Shown: piece after piece, positions 1 to 6,083 of the stretch
How positions within the stretch are numbered: the stretch's first letter is position 1
Layout of the letters: each line of letters opens with the position of its first letter
Assembly: GCA_005789685.1 (NCBI GenBank)
Contig: SXXD01000262.1
Span: 1-6,083 of the forward strand
DNA length: 6,083 nucleotides
From: Burkholderiales bacterium
GTDB lineage: Bacteria > Pseudomonadota > Gammaproteobacteria > Burkholderiales > Burkholderiaceae_C
Direction of reading: 5' to 3'
The notes under the pieces: model-generated
Databases searched by the model: none
What the model saw: only the letters and a program-made list of their open reading frames with translations
What the model was told of the DNA's origin: nothing
Position numbers and translations under genes: made by a program

Positions 1-892
1 GGTTGGTTTGTGCAATGGCCGCTAAGTTACCAACCAACAATGAGGCAATGGCCAAGAGGGCCAACATTTGCTGCCAATCGATGGCCATCGGCAACAAGCC
101 CTCTACCAACAAACGAATGATGATGGCAAATGCCGCGAACTTAGGCGCCCCCGCAATCATGAGGGTAGCCGCTGTTGGGGCACCTTGGTAAACATCGGGC
201 ACCCACATGTGGAAAGGCACCACACCCAGCTTGAAAGCCAAACCAGACACCACAAACACCAAACCAAACACCAACACTTGGTGTTTGACTTGGCCGCTGG
301 CAATGACTTTGAAAACAGTCGCCAAGTCCAAAGAACCTGTCGCACCATAAAGCATTGACATGCCATACAACAAGAAACCAGAAGCCATGGCGCCCAGGAC
401 AAAGTACTTCATGGCCGCCTCAGTGGCCTGTGCGTTGTCGCGGCGCAAGGCCACCAGGGCATAGCTTGACAAAGTGAGCAGCTCAAGTCCCAAATACAAA
501 ACCAAAAAGTTTTGGCCTGAAATCATGACACTCATGCCCAGCAATGCAAACACAGACAAGCTGAAAATTTCGCCCCCGCGCAACATGTCACGATCGGCGG
601 CGTAAGGACGTGCATACACCAAGGTCACCATGACGGCGATGGTGGCGAAACACTTGAGCCAATGGCCCATAGGGTCACTGACCACCAAACGACCAAAGCC
701 ATAAAGCGTGTGACCTGAATCGGCGTAGAAGGCATGCAGCAGCGCCACGCCGCCAAGAGACACCAAACTTAAAACATAAGTCACAGTGCGCTTAGGGCTT
801 GTGACCAGCAGGTCTACCAGCGCAATGACGCAGGCCATGACCAGCAACACGATTTCCGGGTAAACCGTCATCCAGCTGGTTGAGTCAATCAT
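1..892 (-). CDS. nuoN: NADH-quinone oxidoreductase subunit N (NuoN), N-terminal 297 residues, cut by window edge
   Basis: NuoN is one of three antiporter-like, proton-translocating subunits in the membrane arm of complex I, next to NuoK and NuoM. The reading frame starts with ATG at 890-892 (MIDSTSWMTVYPEI) and stays open to the window edge, giving 297 residues of a family usually near 480-500, so roughly the last 40% is missing. Residues expected for the half-channels and central axis are visible: Glu137 in LGLELLT, Lys162 in MKYF, Lys221 in FKLGVVPFHMWVPD and Lys251 in GAPKFAAF. The segment VPDVYQGAPT (about 231-240) is a NuoN hallmark that separates it from NuoM (HVEAPTGGS) and NuoL (SMEGPTP). 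Many hydrophobic helices are evident. A purine-rich GAGAG (plus positions 900-904) lies 7 bases before the ATG. It follows nuoM after a 42-base gap, the longest in the window. A repeat-rich stretch at 253-287 is described separately. Confidence 0.96.
   Translation of the reverse strand, partial: MIDSTSWMTVYPEIVLLVMACVIALVDLLVTSPKRTVTYVLSLVSLGGVALLHAFYADSGHTLYGFGRLVVSDPMGHWLKCFATIAVMVTLVYARPYAADRDMLRGGEIFSLSVFALLGMSVMISGQNFLVLYLGLELLTLSSYALVALRRDNAQATEAAMKYFVLGAMASGFLLYGMSMLYGATGSLDLATVFKVIASGQVKHQVLVFGLVFVVSGLAFKLGVVPFHMWVPDVYQGAPTAATLMIAGAPKFAAFAIIIRLLVEGLLPMAIDWQQMLALLAIASLLVGNLAAIAQTN
253..287 (-). repeat. Tandem 10-base repeat plus matching inverted copy inside nuoN
   Basis: On the plus strand CAAACACCAA occurs at 253-262 and again at 265-274, a 12-base period. 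Its exact reverse complement TTGGTGTTTG lies at 278-287, three bases after the second copy. In the nuoN mRNA the inverted copy could pair perfectly over 10 bp with the near copy (3-base loop) or with the far copy (15-base loop). The stretch encodes KHQVLVFGLVF (about residues 204-214), so part of the repetition follows from the repeated LVF peptide. Whether it folds or matters is unknown. Confidence 0.6.
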
Positions 893-899
893 GTCTATT

Positions 900-904
900 C
901 TCTC
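900..904 (-). promoter_or_regulatory. Probable ribosome-binding site of nuoN (GAGAG)
   Basis: The 42-base spacer between nuoM and nuoN holds a purine-rich run, AGAGAGAA on the minus strand at 898-905. Its GAGAG core is 7 bases before the nuoN ATG. It is a moderate match to the anti-Shine-Dalgarno sequence. Nothing else recognisable lies in this spacer. Confidence 0.5.
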
Positions 905-934
905 TATCTTAAAGTTTCAGCTGACCACAAGCGA

Positions 935-2410
935 TCAAGGTAATTTGGAAGCAGCGACATGCTCCAACAAATTGGCCACAGAGACTTCCATCACATCGGT
1001 GAAGGGTTTAGGGTACAAGCCCATGTAAAGCACCGCAATGGCCAGCAAGGCCATGACTGTGAACTCTCGTGCATTGATGTCGGTGAGTTCTTTCACATCG
1101 TCGTTGGTGACAGGGCCTAAGTAAACGCGCTTAAACATCCAAAGGGTGTACGCAGCGCCAAAGATCAAGGCTGAGGCGGCCAACATGCCCACCACGAAGT
1201 CGAATTTGACAGCGCCCAAAATGACCATCCACTCACCCACAAATCCTGCCGTGCCTGGCAAACCGCAGTTGGCCATGGCGAACAGCAATGCGAAAGCTGC
1301 AAACTTGGGCATGGTGTTGACCACACCGCCGTAGCTTGAAATTTCTCGGGAGTGAACACGGTCATAGAGAACACCAATTGACAAGAACATGCCCGCCGAC
1401 ACAAAACCATGCGCAATCATTTGCACCAAGCCACCCGACACGCCAAGCGGGCTGAAGATAAAGAAGCCCAAGGTCACGAAACCCATGTGCGCAACGGATG
1501 AATACGCCACCAGTTTTTTCATGTCTTGCTGCACCATGGCCACCAAGCCCACATAGATCACGGCCACCAAGGACAACACAATCATGAAGGTGCCCCATTC
1601 GTGCGCTGCATCGGGTGCAATGGGCATAGAAAAACGCAAGAAACCGTAGGCACCCAGCTTCAACATGATGGCCGCCAGCACAGCAGAGCCGCCTGTAGGC
1701 GCTTCAACGTGCACGTCAGGCAACCAAGTATGAACGGGCCACATTGGCACCTTGACCGCAAAGGCCGCAAAGAATGCAAAGAACAAAAAGTTTTGTGCTG
1801 TGGCAGACAAAGGCAGTTCATGCCAAGTTGCAATGTCAAAACTACCACCCGATTGGATGTACAAGAAGATCAAAGCTATCAAAGTCAGGAGAGAGCCCAA
1901 CAAGGTGTACAAGAAAAACTTGAAGGCTGCATAAATCTTGTTGGGGCCACCCCATATACCAATGATCAAATACATGGGAATTAGCGTGGCCTCAAAGAAC
2001 ACATAGAACAACAAGCCGTCTAAGGCTGAGAACACGCCAATCATCAACCCAGACAGGATTAAGAAAGCGGCCATGTATTGGTTGACTTTGCGTGTAATGA
2101 CTTCCCAACCCGCAATGATCACAACCACATTGATGAAGGCCGTCAGAATGACGAGCCACAGAGAGATGCCGTCAACACCCAAGTGGTAGTTCACATTGAA
2201 ACGTTCAATCCAAGAGGCTTTTTCGACAAACTGCATGTCAGCGGTATCGAGTTTGAAACCTGCATACAAAGGCAGCGTGGCCAAGAAACTAACAATGGCG
2301 CCGACCAGCGCCAACCAGCGCACAGTTTGCGCTTGTTCATCACGGCCCAAGGCCAACAAAACAATGCCGAACGCAATAGGCGTCCAAATGGCAAGGCTCA
2401 ACATTCCCAT
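935..2410 (-). CDS. nuoM: NADH-quinone oxidoreductase subunit M (NuoM), complete
   Basis: NuoM is the middle antiporter-like proton pump of the complex I membrane arm, between NuoN and NuoL. The 491-residue length fits the family (about 490-510). Diagnostic residues are present: Glu140 in FFEATLIP, Lys220 in FAVKVPMWPVHTWLPD, the NuoM signature VEAPTGGS (about 235-242), Lys251 in IMLKLGAYG, and Glu393 in VGEWMVILG, which matches the distal Glu that replaces Lys in this subunit. The chain is hydrophobic throughout, as expected for about 14 membrane helices. The start at 2408-2410 is preferred because AAGGA sits 8 bases upstream; the second ATG at 2402-2404 would place it 14 bases away, and MGxLSLAIW is a familiar N-terminus. 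The gene begins 11 bases after the nuoL stop and ends with TGA at 935-937. No oddities in length or frame. Confidence 0.98.
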   Translation of the reverse strand: MGMLSLAIWTPIAFGIVLLALGRDEQAQTVRWLALVGAIVSFLATLPLYAGFKLDTADMQFVEKASWIERFNVNYHLGVDGISLWLVILTAFINVVVIIAGWEVITRKVNQYMAAFLILSGLMIGVFSALDGLLFYVFFEATLIPMYLIIGIWGGPNKIYAAFKFFLYTLLGSLLTLIALIFLYIQSGGSFDIATWHELPLSATAQNFLFFAFFAAFAVKVPMWPVHTWLPDVHVEAPTGGSAVLAAIMLKLGAYGFLRFSMPIAPDAAHEWGTFMIVLSLVAVIYVGLVAMVQQDMKKLVAYSSVAHMGFVTLGFFIFSPLGVSGGLVQMIAHGFVSAGMFLSIGVLYDRVHSREISSYGGVVNTMPKFAAFALLFAMANCGLPGTAGFVGEWMVILGAVKFDFVVGMLAASALIFGAAYTLWMFKRVYLGPVTNDDVKELTDINAREFTVMALLAIAVLYMGLYPKPFTDVMEVSVANLLEHVAASKLP

Positions 2411-2418
2411 TTTGTAAA

Positions 2419-2423
2419 TCCTT
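2419..2423 (-). promoter_or_regulatory. Ribosome-binding site of nuoM (AAGGA)
   Basis: AAGGA on the minus strand lies 8 bases before the first ATG of nuoM and overlaps the nuoL TAA stop (read as TAAGGA). This decides between two ATG codons six bases apart: the first has standard spacing, while the second would be 14 bases from the motif. Confidence 0.8.
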
Positions 2424-4437
2424 ATTTGTTGAGCCAGACGAAGTACGTCATGAGCAAGAAGATACCCAAGATCATGACCAAGGCGTAGTGGTACAGATAA
2501 CCCGTTTGCAACTTGCGTGTCCAGTTAGAGACCATGCCCACCAACTTCCAGGAGCCATTCACAAGCAAGCCGTCGATCAAGGTGCGATCACCGACTTTCC
2601 ACAGACCATTGCCCAAGGCACGTGCGCCGCGCGCCAAAATGTTTTCATTGATCCAGTCCATGTAGTACTTGTTCTCAAGCACCACCACCAAGGGACGCAA
2701 GGCACGACCAATGGCAGCAGGCACGGCAGGGTTGATCAAGTACATGTACCAAGCCACCACCACACCCGCCAAGGCAAGCCAAAACGGTGCTGTGCTGACT
2801 GCGTGCAAAGCCATGGCCACAGGGCCATGGAAGGCATCTGCCAATGTTTTCATGCCCGCATGCTTTTCAGCATCTATGAAGATGGCATCTTTGAAGAACT
2901 CGCCAAACAGCATGGGTTGGATGGTCATGAAACCAATGACCACCGAAGGAATGGCCAACAAAATCAGAGGCACAGTAACCACCCAAGGCGATTCGTGAGG
3001 ACTGTGGCTTTCGTGGTCTTCGTGGTGATCGCCATGGTGTGCATCGGGGTTCTGGTCGTAGCGCTCTTTGCCATGGAACACCAAGAAGTACATGCGGAAA
3101 GAATAGAAGGCCGTGACAAATACGCCAGCCAACACTGCAAAGTTGGCAAAGCCAGCAGCCGCCAAGTGGCTTTCGTGCACTGCTTCAATGATGCTGTCTT
3201 TGGAGTAAAAACCTGAGAAGAAAGGCGTACCGATTAAAGCCAAAGAACCCAGCAAGGAAGTGATCCAAGTGATGGGCATGTACTTGCGCACGGCGCCCAT
3301 GTAACGAATGTCTTGGTTGTGGTGCAGGCCCATAATGACCGAGCCGGCACCTAAGAACAGCAGGGCTTTGAAGAAGGCGTGGGTCATGAGGTGGAACACA
3401 GCCACAGAGTAGGCTGATGCGCCCAGTGCCACGGTCATGTAGCCCAATTGCGACAAGGTGGAATACGCCACCACTCGCTTGATGTCGTTTTGGATGATGC
3501 CCAAGAAACCCATGAACAAGGCAGTGATGGCTCCAATGATCATGATGAAATTCAAGGCAGTTTCAGACAACTCGAACAAAGGTGACATGCGTGCCACCAT
3601 GAAAATACCTGCAGTGACCATGGTGGCTGCGTGGATCAAAGCTGAAATGGGTGTGGGGCCTTCCATGGAGTCTGGCAGCCACACATGCAAAGGAAACTGA
3701 GCTGACTTGCCCATGGCGCCAATGAACAAGCAAATACATATGACCGTGATCAACATCCACGAAGTGCCAGGCAATGTGAGGGCACTGAGGTCGGCAGCCT
3801 GGGCAAATGCTTCTGTGTAATTCAGGGTGCCCGTGTAGGCGGCAATGAGGCCAATGCCCAAGATAAAGCCAAAGTCGCCCACTCGATTCACCAAGAAGGC
3901 TTTCATGTTGGCAAAAATGGCGGTGGGTTTGTTGTACCAAAAACCGATGAGCAAGTAAGACACCAAGCCTACAGCTTCCCAGCCAAAAAACAACTGCAAC
4001 ATGTTGTTGCTCATCACAAGCATCAGCATAGAGAAAGTGAACAAAGAGATGTAGGCAAAGAACCGGTTGTAGCCTTCGTCTTCATCCATGTAGCCAATGG
4101 TGTAGATGTGAACCATGAGCGACACAAAGGTGACGACGCACATCATCATGGCGGTCAGGCCATCGACCATGAAACCCACCTCCATTTTGAGGTCGCCCAC
4201 AGTCATCCAGGTGTAAAGAGTTTCGTTGAAGCGCGCGCCATCGATGGCCACACTCTTCAAAGTAGAGGCTGACAAAATGAATGCAATGAGCACGCCCAAT
4301 ATAGTGAGCGTGTGTGTGAGGCGGCGACCGATCCAGTTGCCACCAAATTGTGTACCTAAAATGCCCGCCAATAAAGCGCCCACCAAGGGGGCCATAGGCA
4401 CTGCAAGCAGCGTCGTTGCGTTGAGGGTTTGGCTCAT
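2422..4437 (-). CDS. nuoL: NADH-quinone oxidoreductase subunit L (NuoL), complete
   Basis: NuoL is the most distal antiporter-like proton pump of complex I and carries the lateral helix that runs back along the membrane arm. The 671 residues exceed E. coli NuoL (613). Expected residues are present: Glu154 in FFGWEAVG, Arg185 and Asp188 in NRVGDFG, Lys244 in MGKSAQFPLHVWLPD, the SMEGPTPISALIHAATMVTAG signature region (about 257-277, with His269), Lys358 in FFKALLFLGAGSV, and Asp414 in YSKDSII. A polar His-rich loop occupies about 461-484, between hydrophobic helices. After about residue 570 comes a long amphipathic stretch, then a final hydrophobic segment near 648-668, fitting the lateral helix and terminal anchor. 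The ATG at 4435-4437 has AAGAGG 10 bases upstream, overlapping the nuoK stop. The stop (TAA, 2422-2424) in turn overlaps the nuoM ribosome-binding site. Confidence 0.98.
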   Translation of the reverse strand: MSQTLNATTLLAVPMAPLVGALLAGILGTQFGGNWIGRRLTHTLTILGVLIAFILSASTLKSVAIDGARFNETLYTWMTVGDLKMEVGFMVDGLTAMMMCVVTFVSLMVHIYTIGYMDEDEGYNRFFAYISLFTFSMLMLVMSNNMLQLFFGWEAVGLVSYLLIGFWYNKPTAIFANMKAFLVNRVGDFGFILGIGLIAAYTGTLNYTEAFAQAADLSALTLPGTSWMLITVICICLFIGAMGKSAQFPLHVWLPDSMEGPTPISALIHAATMVTAGIFMVARMSPLFELSETALNFIMIIGAITALFMGFLGIIQNDIKRVVAYSTLSQLGYMTVALGASAYSVAVFHLMTHAFFKALLFLGAGSVIMGLHHNQDIRYMGAVRKYMPITWITSLLGSLALIGTPFFSGFYSKDSIIEAVHESHLAAAGFANFAVLAGVFVTAFYSFRMYFLVFHGKERYDQNPDAHHGDHHEDHESHSPHESPWVVTVPLILLAIPSVVIGFMTIQPMLFGEFFKDAIFIDAEKHAGMKTLADAFHGPVAMALHAVSTAPFWLALAGVVVAWYMYLINPAVPAAIGRALRPLVVVLENKYYMDWINENILARGARALGNGLWKVGDRTLIDGLLVNGSWKLVGMVSNWTRKLQTGYLYHYALVMILGIFLLMTYFVWLNK
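2811..2830 (-). repeat. Perfect 8-bp inverted repeat with 4-base loop inside nuoL
   Basis: CCATGGCC at 2811-2818 and GGCCATGG at 2823-2830 are separated by four bases. The transcript could form an 8-bp, GC-rich hairpin with a CUGU loop. It encodes part of FHGPVAMAL in the C-terminal third of NuoL. No run of U residues follows, so it is not a standard intrinsic terminator. Confidence 0.55.
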
Positions 4438-4447
4438 GTTGTTTTAA

Positions 4448-4453
4448 CCTCTT
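4448..4453 (-). promoter_or_regulatory. Ribosome-binding site of nuoL (AAGAGG)
   Basis: AAGAGG on the minus strand lies 10 bases before the nuoL ATG. Its first two bases are the last two of the nuoK TAA stop codon, so termination of NuoK would place a ribosome directly at the nuoL start region. It supports the start at 4435-4437. Confidence 0.7.
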
Positions 4454-4760
4454 AACCCTTGAGCGAATCTAGTTCATCCACATTGATGCTGTTCATGTTG
4501 CGGAACAAAAGCACCAAAATGGCCAAACCGATGGCGGACTCGGCGGCTGCCACTGTCAAGATGAAGAACACGAAAACTTGTCCGTGCATGTCACCCAAGT
4601 AGTAAGAAAACGCCACAAAATTCATATTGACAGCCAAGAGCATCAGTTCAATGGCCATCAACAACACAATCAAATTCTTTCGGTTCAAAAAGATACCGAT
4701 GACCGAAAGGGCAAACAACATGGCGCCCAACGACAAATAGTGTCCCAGTGTCAAGGTCAT
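4452..4760 (-). CDS. nuoK: NADH-quinone oxidoreductase subunit K (NuoK), complete
   Basis: NuoK is a small three-helix membrane subunit (homologue of ND4L) that links the quinone-site module NuoH/NuoJ to the pumping subunits. At 102 residues it has the usual length (about 100-102). The two conserved membrane glutamates of the proton path are present: Glu38 in [11 protein letters not shown] and Glu74 in [10 protein letters not shown], matching Glu36 and Glu72 of E. coli. Three hydrophobic segments lie at about 4-24, 29-49 and 61-86. The ATG at 4758-4760 overlaps the nuoJ stop as ATGA, which suggests coupled translation, and AAGGAG, the best ribosome-binding site in the window, lies 8 bases upstream within nuoJ. 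The stop TAA (4452-4454) is followed by nuoL after 14 bases. Confidence 0.98.
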   Translation of the reverse strand: MTLTLGHYLSLGAMLFALSVIGIFLNRKNLIVLLMAIELMLLAVNMNFVAFSYYLGDMHGQVFVFFILTVAAAESAIGLAILVLLFRNMNSINVDELDSLKG

Positions 4761-5431
4761 GATTTGGTCTCCTTGGGGGCATCAGCATCAGCAGGCACTT
4801 CTGGCGCTTTAGGCGCCTCCCCTGCTTTCACAGCATCCATTTTCACAACGACCAAACGATCGCTGGCACGGACATGCACTTGCTCGGAAGCGCTGATGGC
4901 TTTGCTGTCTTTGCGTTGACGCAGCGTGAGTGCAATGGCTGCAATCATGGCCACCAACAAAATAGACGCCGCCACTTGAATTGGCATGAGGTATTCGGTG
5001 TAAAGCAAGATACCCAGCGCCTTGCTATTGGAAATTTGCGGCCCAATTTGACCCACAGCAGCGGCCACTTTGGGGGCCTCAGAAGTTCTAAAACCACTCA
5101 TCAGCACAGCCGCCATTTCAAGCGCAATCAGGGCACCCAAAGAAGCAGCCAATGGAAAGTGTTTCCAGAAGCCTTGGCGCAAAGTGTCTAAGTTAAGGTC
5201 AAGCATCATGACCACAAACAAAAACAGCACCATCACGGCACCCAAGTAAACCAAGACCAAGACCATGGCCAAGAACTCGGCTTGGAGCAGCAACCAAAGC
5301 CCCGAAGCCTGCGAGAAAGCCAGCATGAGAAACAACACAGCATGCACTGGGTTGCGCGCAGTCACGACTCGGAATGATGCAAACAGAAGCACCACCGAGA
5401 AGAGATAAAAGAAACCAGTTTTGACGTCCAT
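4757..5431 (-). CDS. nuoJ: NADH-quinone oxidoreductase subunit J (NuoJ), complete, with extended C-terminal tail
   Basis: NuoJ (homologue of ND6) is a five-helix membrane subunit whose third helix carries the pi-bulge region involved in coupling quinone reduction to proton pumping. The 224 residues include the family core: [15 protein letters not shown] (about 25-39), then [26 protein letters not shown] (about 51-76) with Tyr62 and the Gly64-Ala65 pair, and a last helix at about 149-170 ([19 protein letters not shown]). Beyond residue 171 a hydrophilic tail of about 53 residues, rich in Ala, Pro, Lys and Glu, continues to KETKS; E. coli NuoJ (184 residues) lacks most of this. The start at 5429-5431 gives the familiar [13 protein letters not shown]-terminus but has no clear Shine-Dalgarno motif. 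The gene follows nuoI after 35 bases and overlaps nuoK by 4. Confidence 0.97.
   Translation of the reverse strand: MDVKTGFFYLFSVVLLFASFRVVTARNPVHAVLFLMLAFSQASGLWLLLQAEFLAMVLVLVYLGAVMVLFLFVVMMLDLNLDTLRQGFWKHFPLAASLGALIALEMAAVLMSGFRTSEAPKVAAAVGQIGPQISNSKALGILLYTEYLMPIQVAASILLVAMIAAIALTLRQRKDSKAISASEQVHVRASDRLVVVKMDAVKAGEAPKAPEVPADADAPKETKS
4769..4774 (-). promoter_or_regulatory. Ribosome-binding site of nuoK (AAGGAG)
   Basis: AAGGAG on the minus strand lies 8 bases before the nuoK ATG and is a near-ideal Shine-Dalgarno sequence. It sits inside the last codons of nuoJ (encoding KET), so ribosomes finishing nuoJ at the ATGA overlap could restart, while new ribosomes could also load. It supports the chosen nuoK start. 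Confidence 0.85.
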
Positions 5432-5466
5432 GGGTTGTCGCTTGTTAGTTTTTGTAAATCAACCGA

Positions 5467-5976
5467 TCAACGGTACTTGGCATCGGCCGCTCTGGCCTGA
5501 GCAATGTCTTTTTCATAGCGATCACCTACAGCCAAGAGCATTTCTTTGGTGTAGTGCAAATCGCCGCGCTTCTCGCCGTGGTATTCCAGAATGGATGTTT
5601 CCACGATGGAATCGACTGGGCAGCTTTCTTCGCAGAAACCGCAGAAGATGCACTTGGTTAAATCGATGTCATAACGCGTGGTTCTGCGCGAGCCATCAGT
5701 TCGAACCTCAGACTCAATGGTGATGGCCATTGCTGGGCAAACAGCTTCACACAATTTGCAAGCAATGCAGCGCTCTTCGCCGTTTTCATAGCGGCGCAAA
5801 GCGTGTAAGCCCCTGAAGCGAGGAGACAAGGGTGTCTTCTCTTCGGGGAATTGCAGGGTGACCTTGCGACGGAAAGCATAACGCCCCGTCAAGGCCATGC
5901 CTTTGACCAACTCAAACAGCATGAAGCTCTTGAGAAAGTCTCTGAGCGAAAAATTGGATACAGCCACAGTAGACAT
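5467..5976 (-). CDS. nuoI: NADH-quinone oxidoreductase subunit I (NuoI), 2x[4Fe-4S] ferredoxin-type, complete
   Basis: NuoI (homologue of TYKY/NDUFS8) is a peripheral subunit on the cytoplasmic side, at the joint between the hydrophilic and membrane arms. It passes electrons through clusters N6a and N6b towards N2 in NuoB. The 169-residue protein holds two complete ferredoxin motifs CxxCxxCxxxCP: Cys70, 73, 76, 80 in [12 protein letters not shown] and Cys109, 112, 115, 119 in [12 protein letters not shown], the latter followed by VDSIVET. All eight cluster ligands are present. An N-terminal amphipathic stretch (about 10-30, [20 protein letters not shown]) fits the helix that lies on the membrane. 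The ATG at 5974-5976 lies 12 bases after the nuoH stop without a strong Shine-Dalgarno motif. The TGA stop is at 5467-5469. The wording of the chain is typical of betaproteobacteria (recalled, not searched). Confidence 0.98.
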   Translation of the reverse strand: MSTVAVSNFSLRDFLKSFMLFELVKGMALTGRYAFRRKVTLQFPEEKTPLSPRFRGLHALRRYENGEERCIACKLCEAVCPAMAITIESEVRTDGSRRTTRYDIDLTKCIFCGFCEESCPVDSIVETSILEYHGEKRGDLHYTKEMLLAVGDRYEKDIAQARAADAKYR

Positions 5977-5988
5977 GTCTTAACCCGG

Positions 5989-6083
5989 TTATTTCCAAAT
6001 GTTCCAAGGCGAGTGCAACCACGCGCCCACAATCAACAGCCACACCAAAGTGACTGGAATAAAAATCTTCCAACCCAAACGCA
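5989..6083 (-). CDS. nuoH: NADH-quinone oxidoreductase subunit H (NuoH), C-terminal 30 residues only
   Basis: NuoH (homologue of ND1) forms much of the quinone-binding chamber and anchors the peripheral arm to the membrane. Only the last 30 codons and stop are in the window, too short for routine ORF lists. Read on the minus strand, the frame gives [19 protein letters not shown] followed by [11 protein letters not shown] and a TAA stop at 5989-5991. This fits the final membrane helix and short polar tail of NuoH, in particular the RxGWKxFxPV motif at the start of the last helix. Its place directly before nuoI, with a 12-base spacer, is the canonical nuo order. The rest of the gene lies beyond the window edge. 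Confidence 0.93.
   Translation of the reverse strand, partial: RLGWKIFIPVTLVWLLIVGAWLHSPWNIWK

Noticed and set aside
79..90. 12-base perfect palindrome CGATGGCCATCG in nuoN, and a similar one, GCCATCGATGGC, at 4237-4248 in nuoL
   Set aside because: Both have no loop, so they cannot form useful RNA hairpins. Each falls on ordinary Met/Ala/Ile/Asp codons, and they are not flanked by anything suggesting an operator.
1526..1984. A 152-codon open frame on the plus strand, antisense to nuoM
   Set aside because: It is an antisense shadow of nuoM, with His/Gln-rich low-complexity content and no ribosome-binding site or domain that I can recognise.
2402..2404. Second ATG as an alternative nuoM start
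   Set aside because: The first ATG at 2408-2410 has AAGGA at standard 8-base spacing and gives the familiar N-terminus; the second would be too far from it.
2488..3216. A 242-codon open frame on the plus strand, antisense to nuoL
   Set aside because: It lies wholly within the well-supported nuoL gene on the opposite strand. Its protein is rich in His, Gln and Arg without any recognisable domain, as expected for the antisense of membrane-protein codons.
3563..3940. A 125-codon same-strand open frame inside nuoL with many Cys and His residues
   Set aside because: It is an alternative frame of conserved nuoL sequence. The Cys/His pattern comes from frame-shifted Leu, Ala and Met codons and shows no regular metal-binding spacing.
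5421..5723. A 100-codon open frame on the plus strand across the nuoJ-nuoI junction
   Set aside because: It runs antisense through the start of nuoJ and the second ferredoxin motif of nuoI. The peptide has no recognisable family features.
1..6083. Search for a hidden defence, mobile or otherwise novel system
   Set aside because: Nearly every base belongs to the collinear nuo genes, with spacers no longer than 42 bases. There are no integrase or transposase fragments, CRISPR repeats, tRNAs or broken frames.

Overview
The window is an uninterrupted stretch of a bacterial nuo operon, encoding the membrane arm of respiratory complex I (proton-pumping NADH:quinone oxidoreductase), read entirely on the minus strand. 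Read from the high-coordinate end, the gene order is nuoH (only its last 30 codons), nuoI, nuoJ, nuoK, nuoL, nuoM and nuoN (first 297 codons, cut by the window start). This is the canonical proteobacterial 3' half of the nuo operon.

Protein wording suggests a betaproteobacterium, probably Burkholderiales and perhaps a Comamonadaceae-like freshwater lineage. Pointers are the NuoI sequence around its two 4Fe-4S motifs, the NuoH C-terminus ending HSPWNIWK, the His-rich loop in NuoL and the long Ala/Pro/Lys tail on NuoJ. Base composition looks close to balanced, lower in GC than many members of that order. The taxonomic call is inference from remembered family sequences, not from a search.

Layout: nuoH end 5989-6083; 12-base gap; nuoI 5467-5976; 35-base gap; nuoJ 4757-5431; a 4-base ATGA overlap; nuoK 4452-4760; 14-base gap; nuoL 2422-4437; 11-base gap; nuoM 935-2410; 42-base gap; nuoN 1-892. 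There is no non-coding stretch above 42 bases. I see no promoter, terminator, tRNA, mobile element or CRISPR. The promoter should lie beyond the high-coordinate edge, upstream of the earlier nuo genes, and the terminator beyond the low-coordinate edge.

How the genes work together: NuoI carries electrons through two 4Fe-4S clusters towards the quinone site formed in part by NuoH. NuoH, J and K link quinone reduction to the proton path, and the antiporter-like subunits N, M and L make up the distal pumping modules. The key membrane Glu and Lys residues are present in each subunit that can be checked, and no frame is broken, so the complex looks functional.

I found no undescribed system here. 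The observations worth a second look are small: a possible pair of alternative RNA hairpins inside nuoN, a perfect 8-bp hairpin inside nuoL, the His-rich NuoL loop, the NuoJ tail, and an uneven pattern of ribosome-binding sites.
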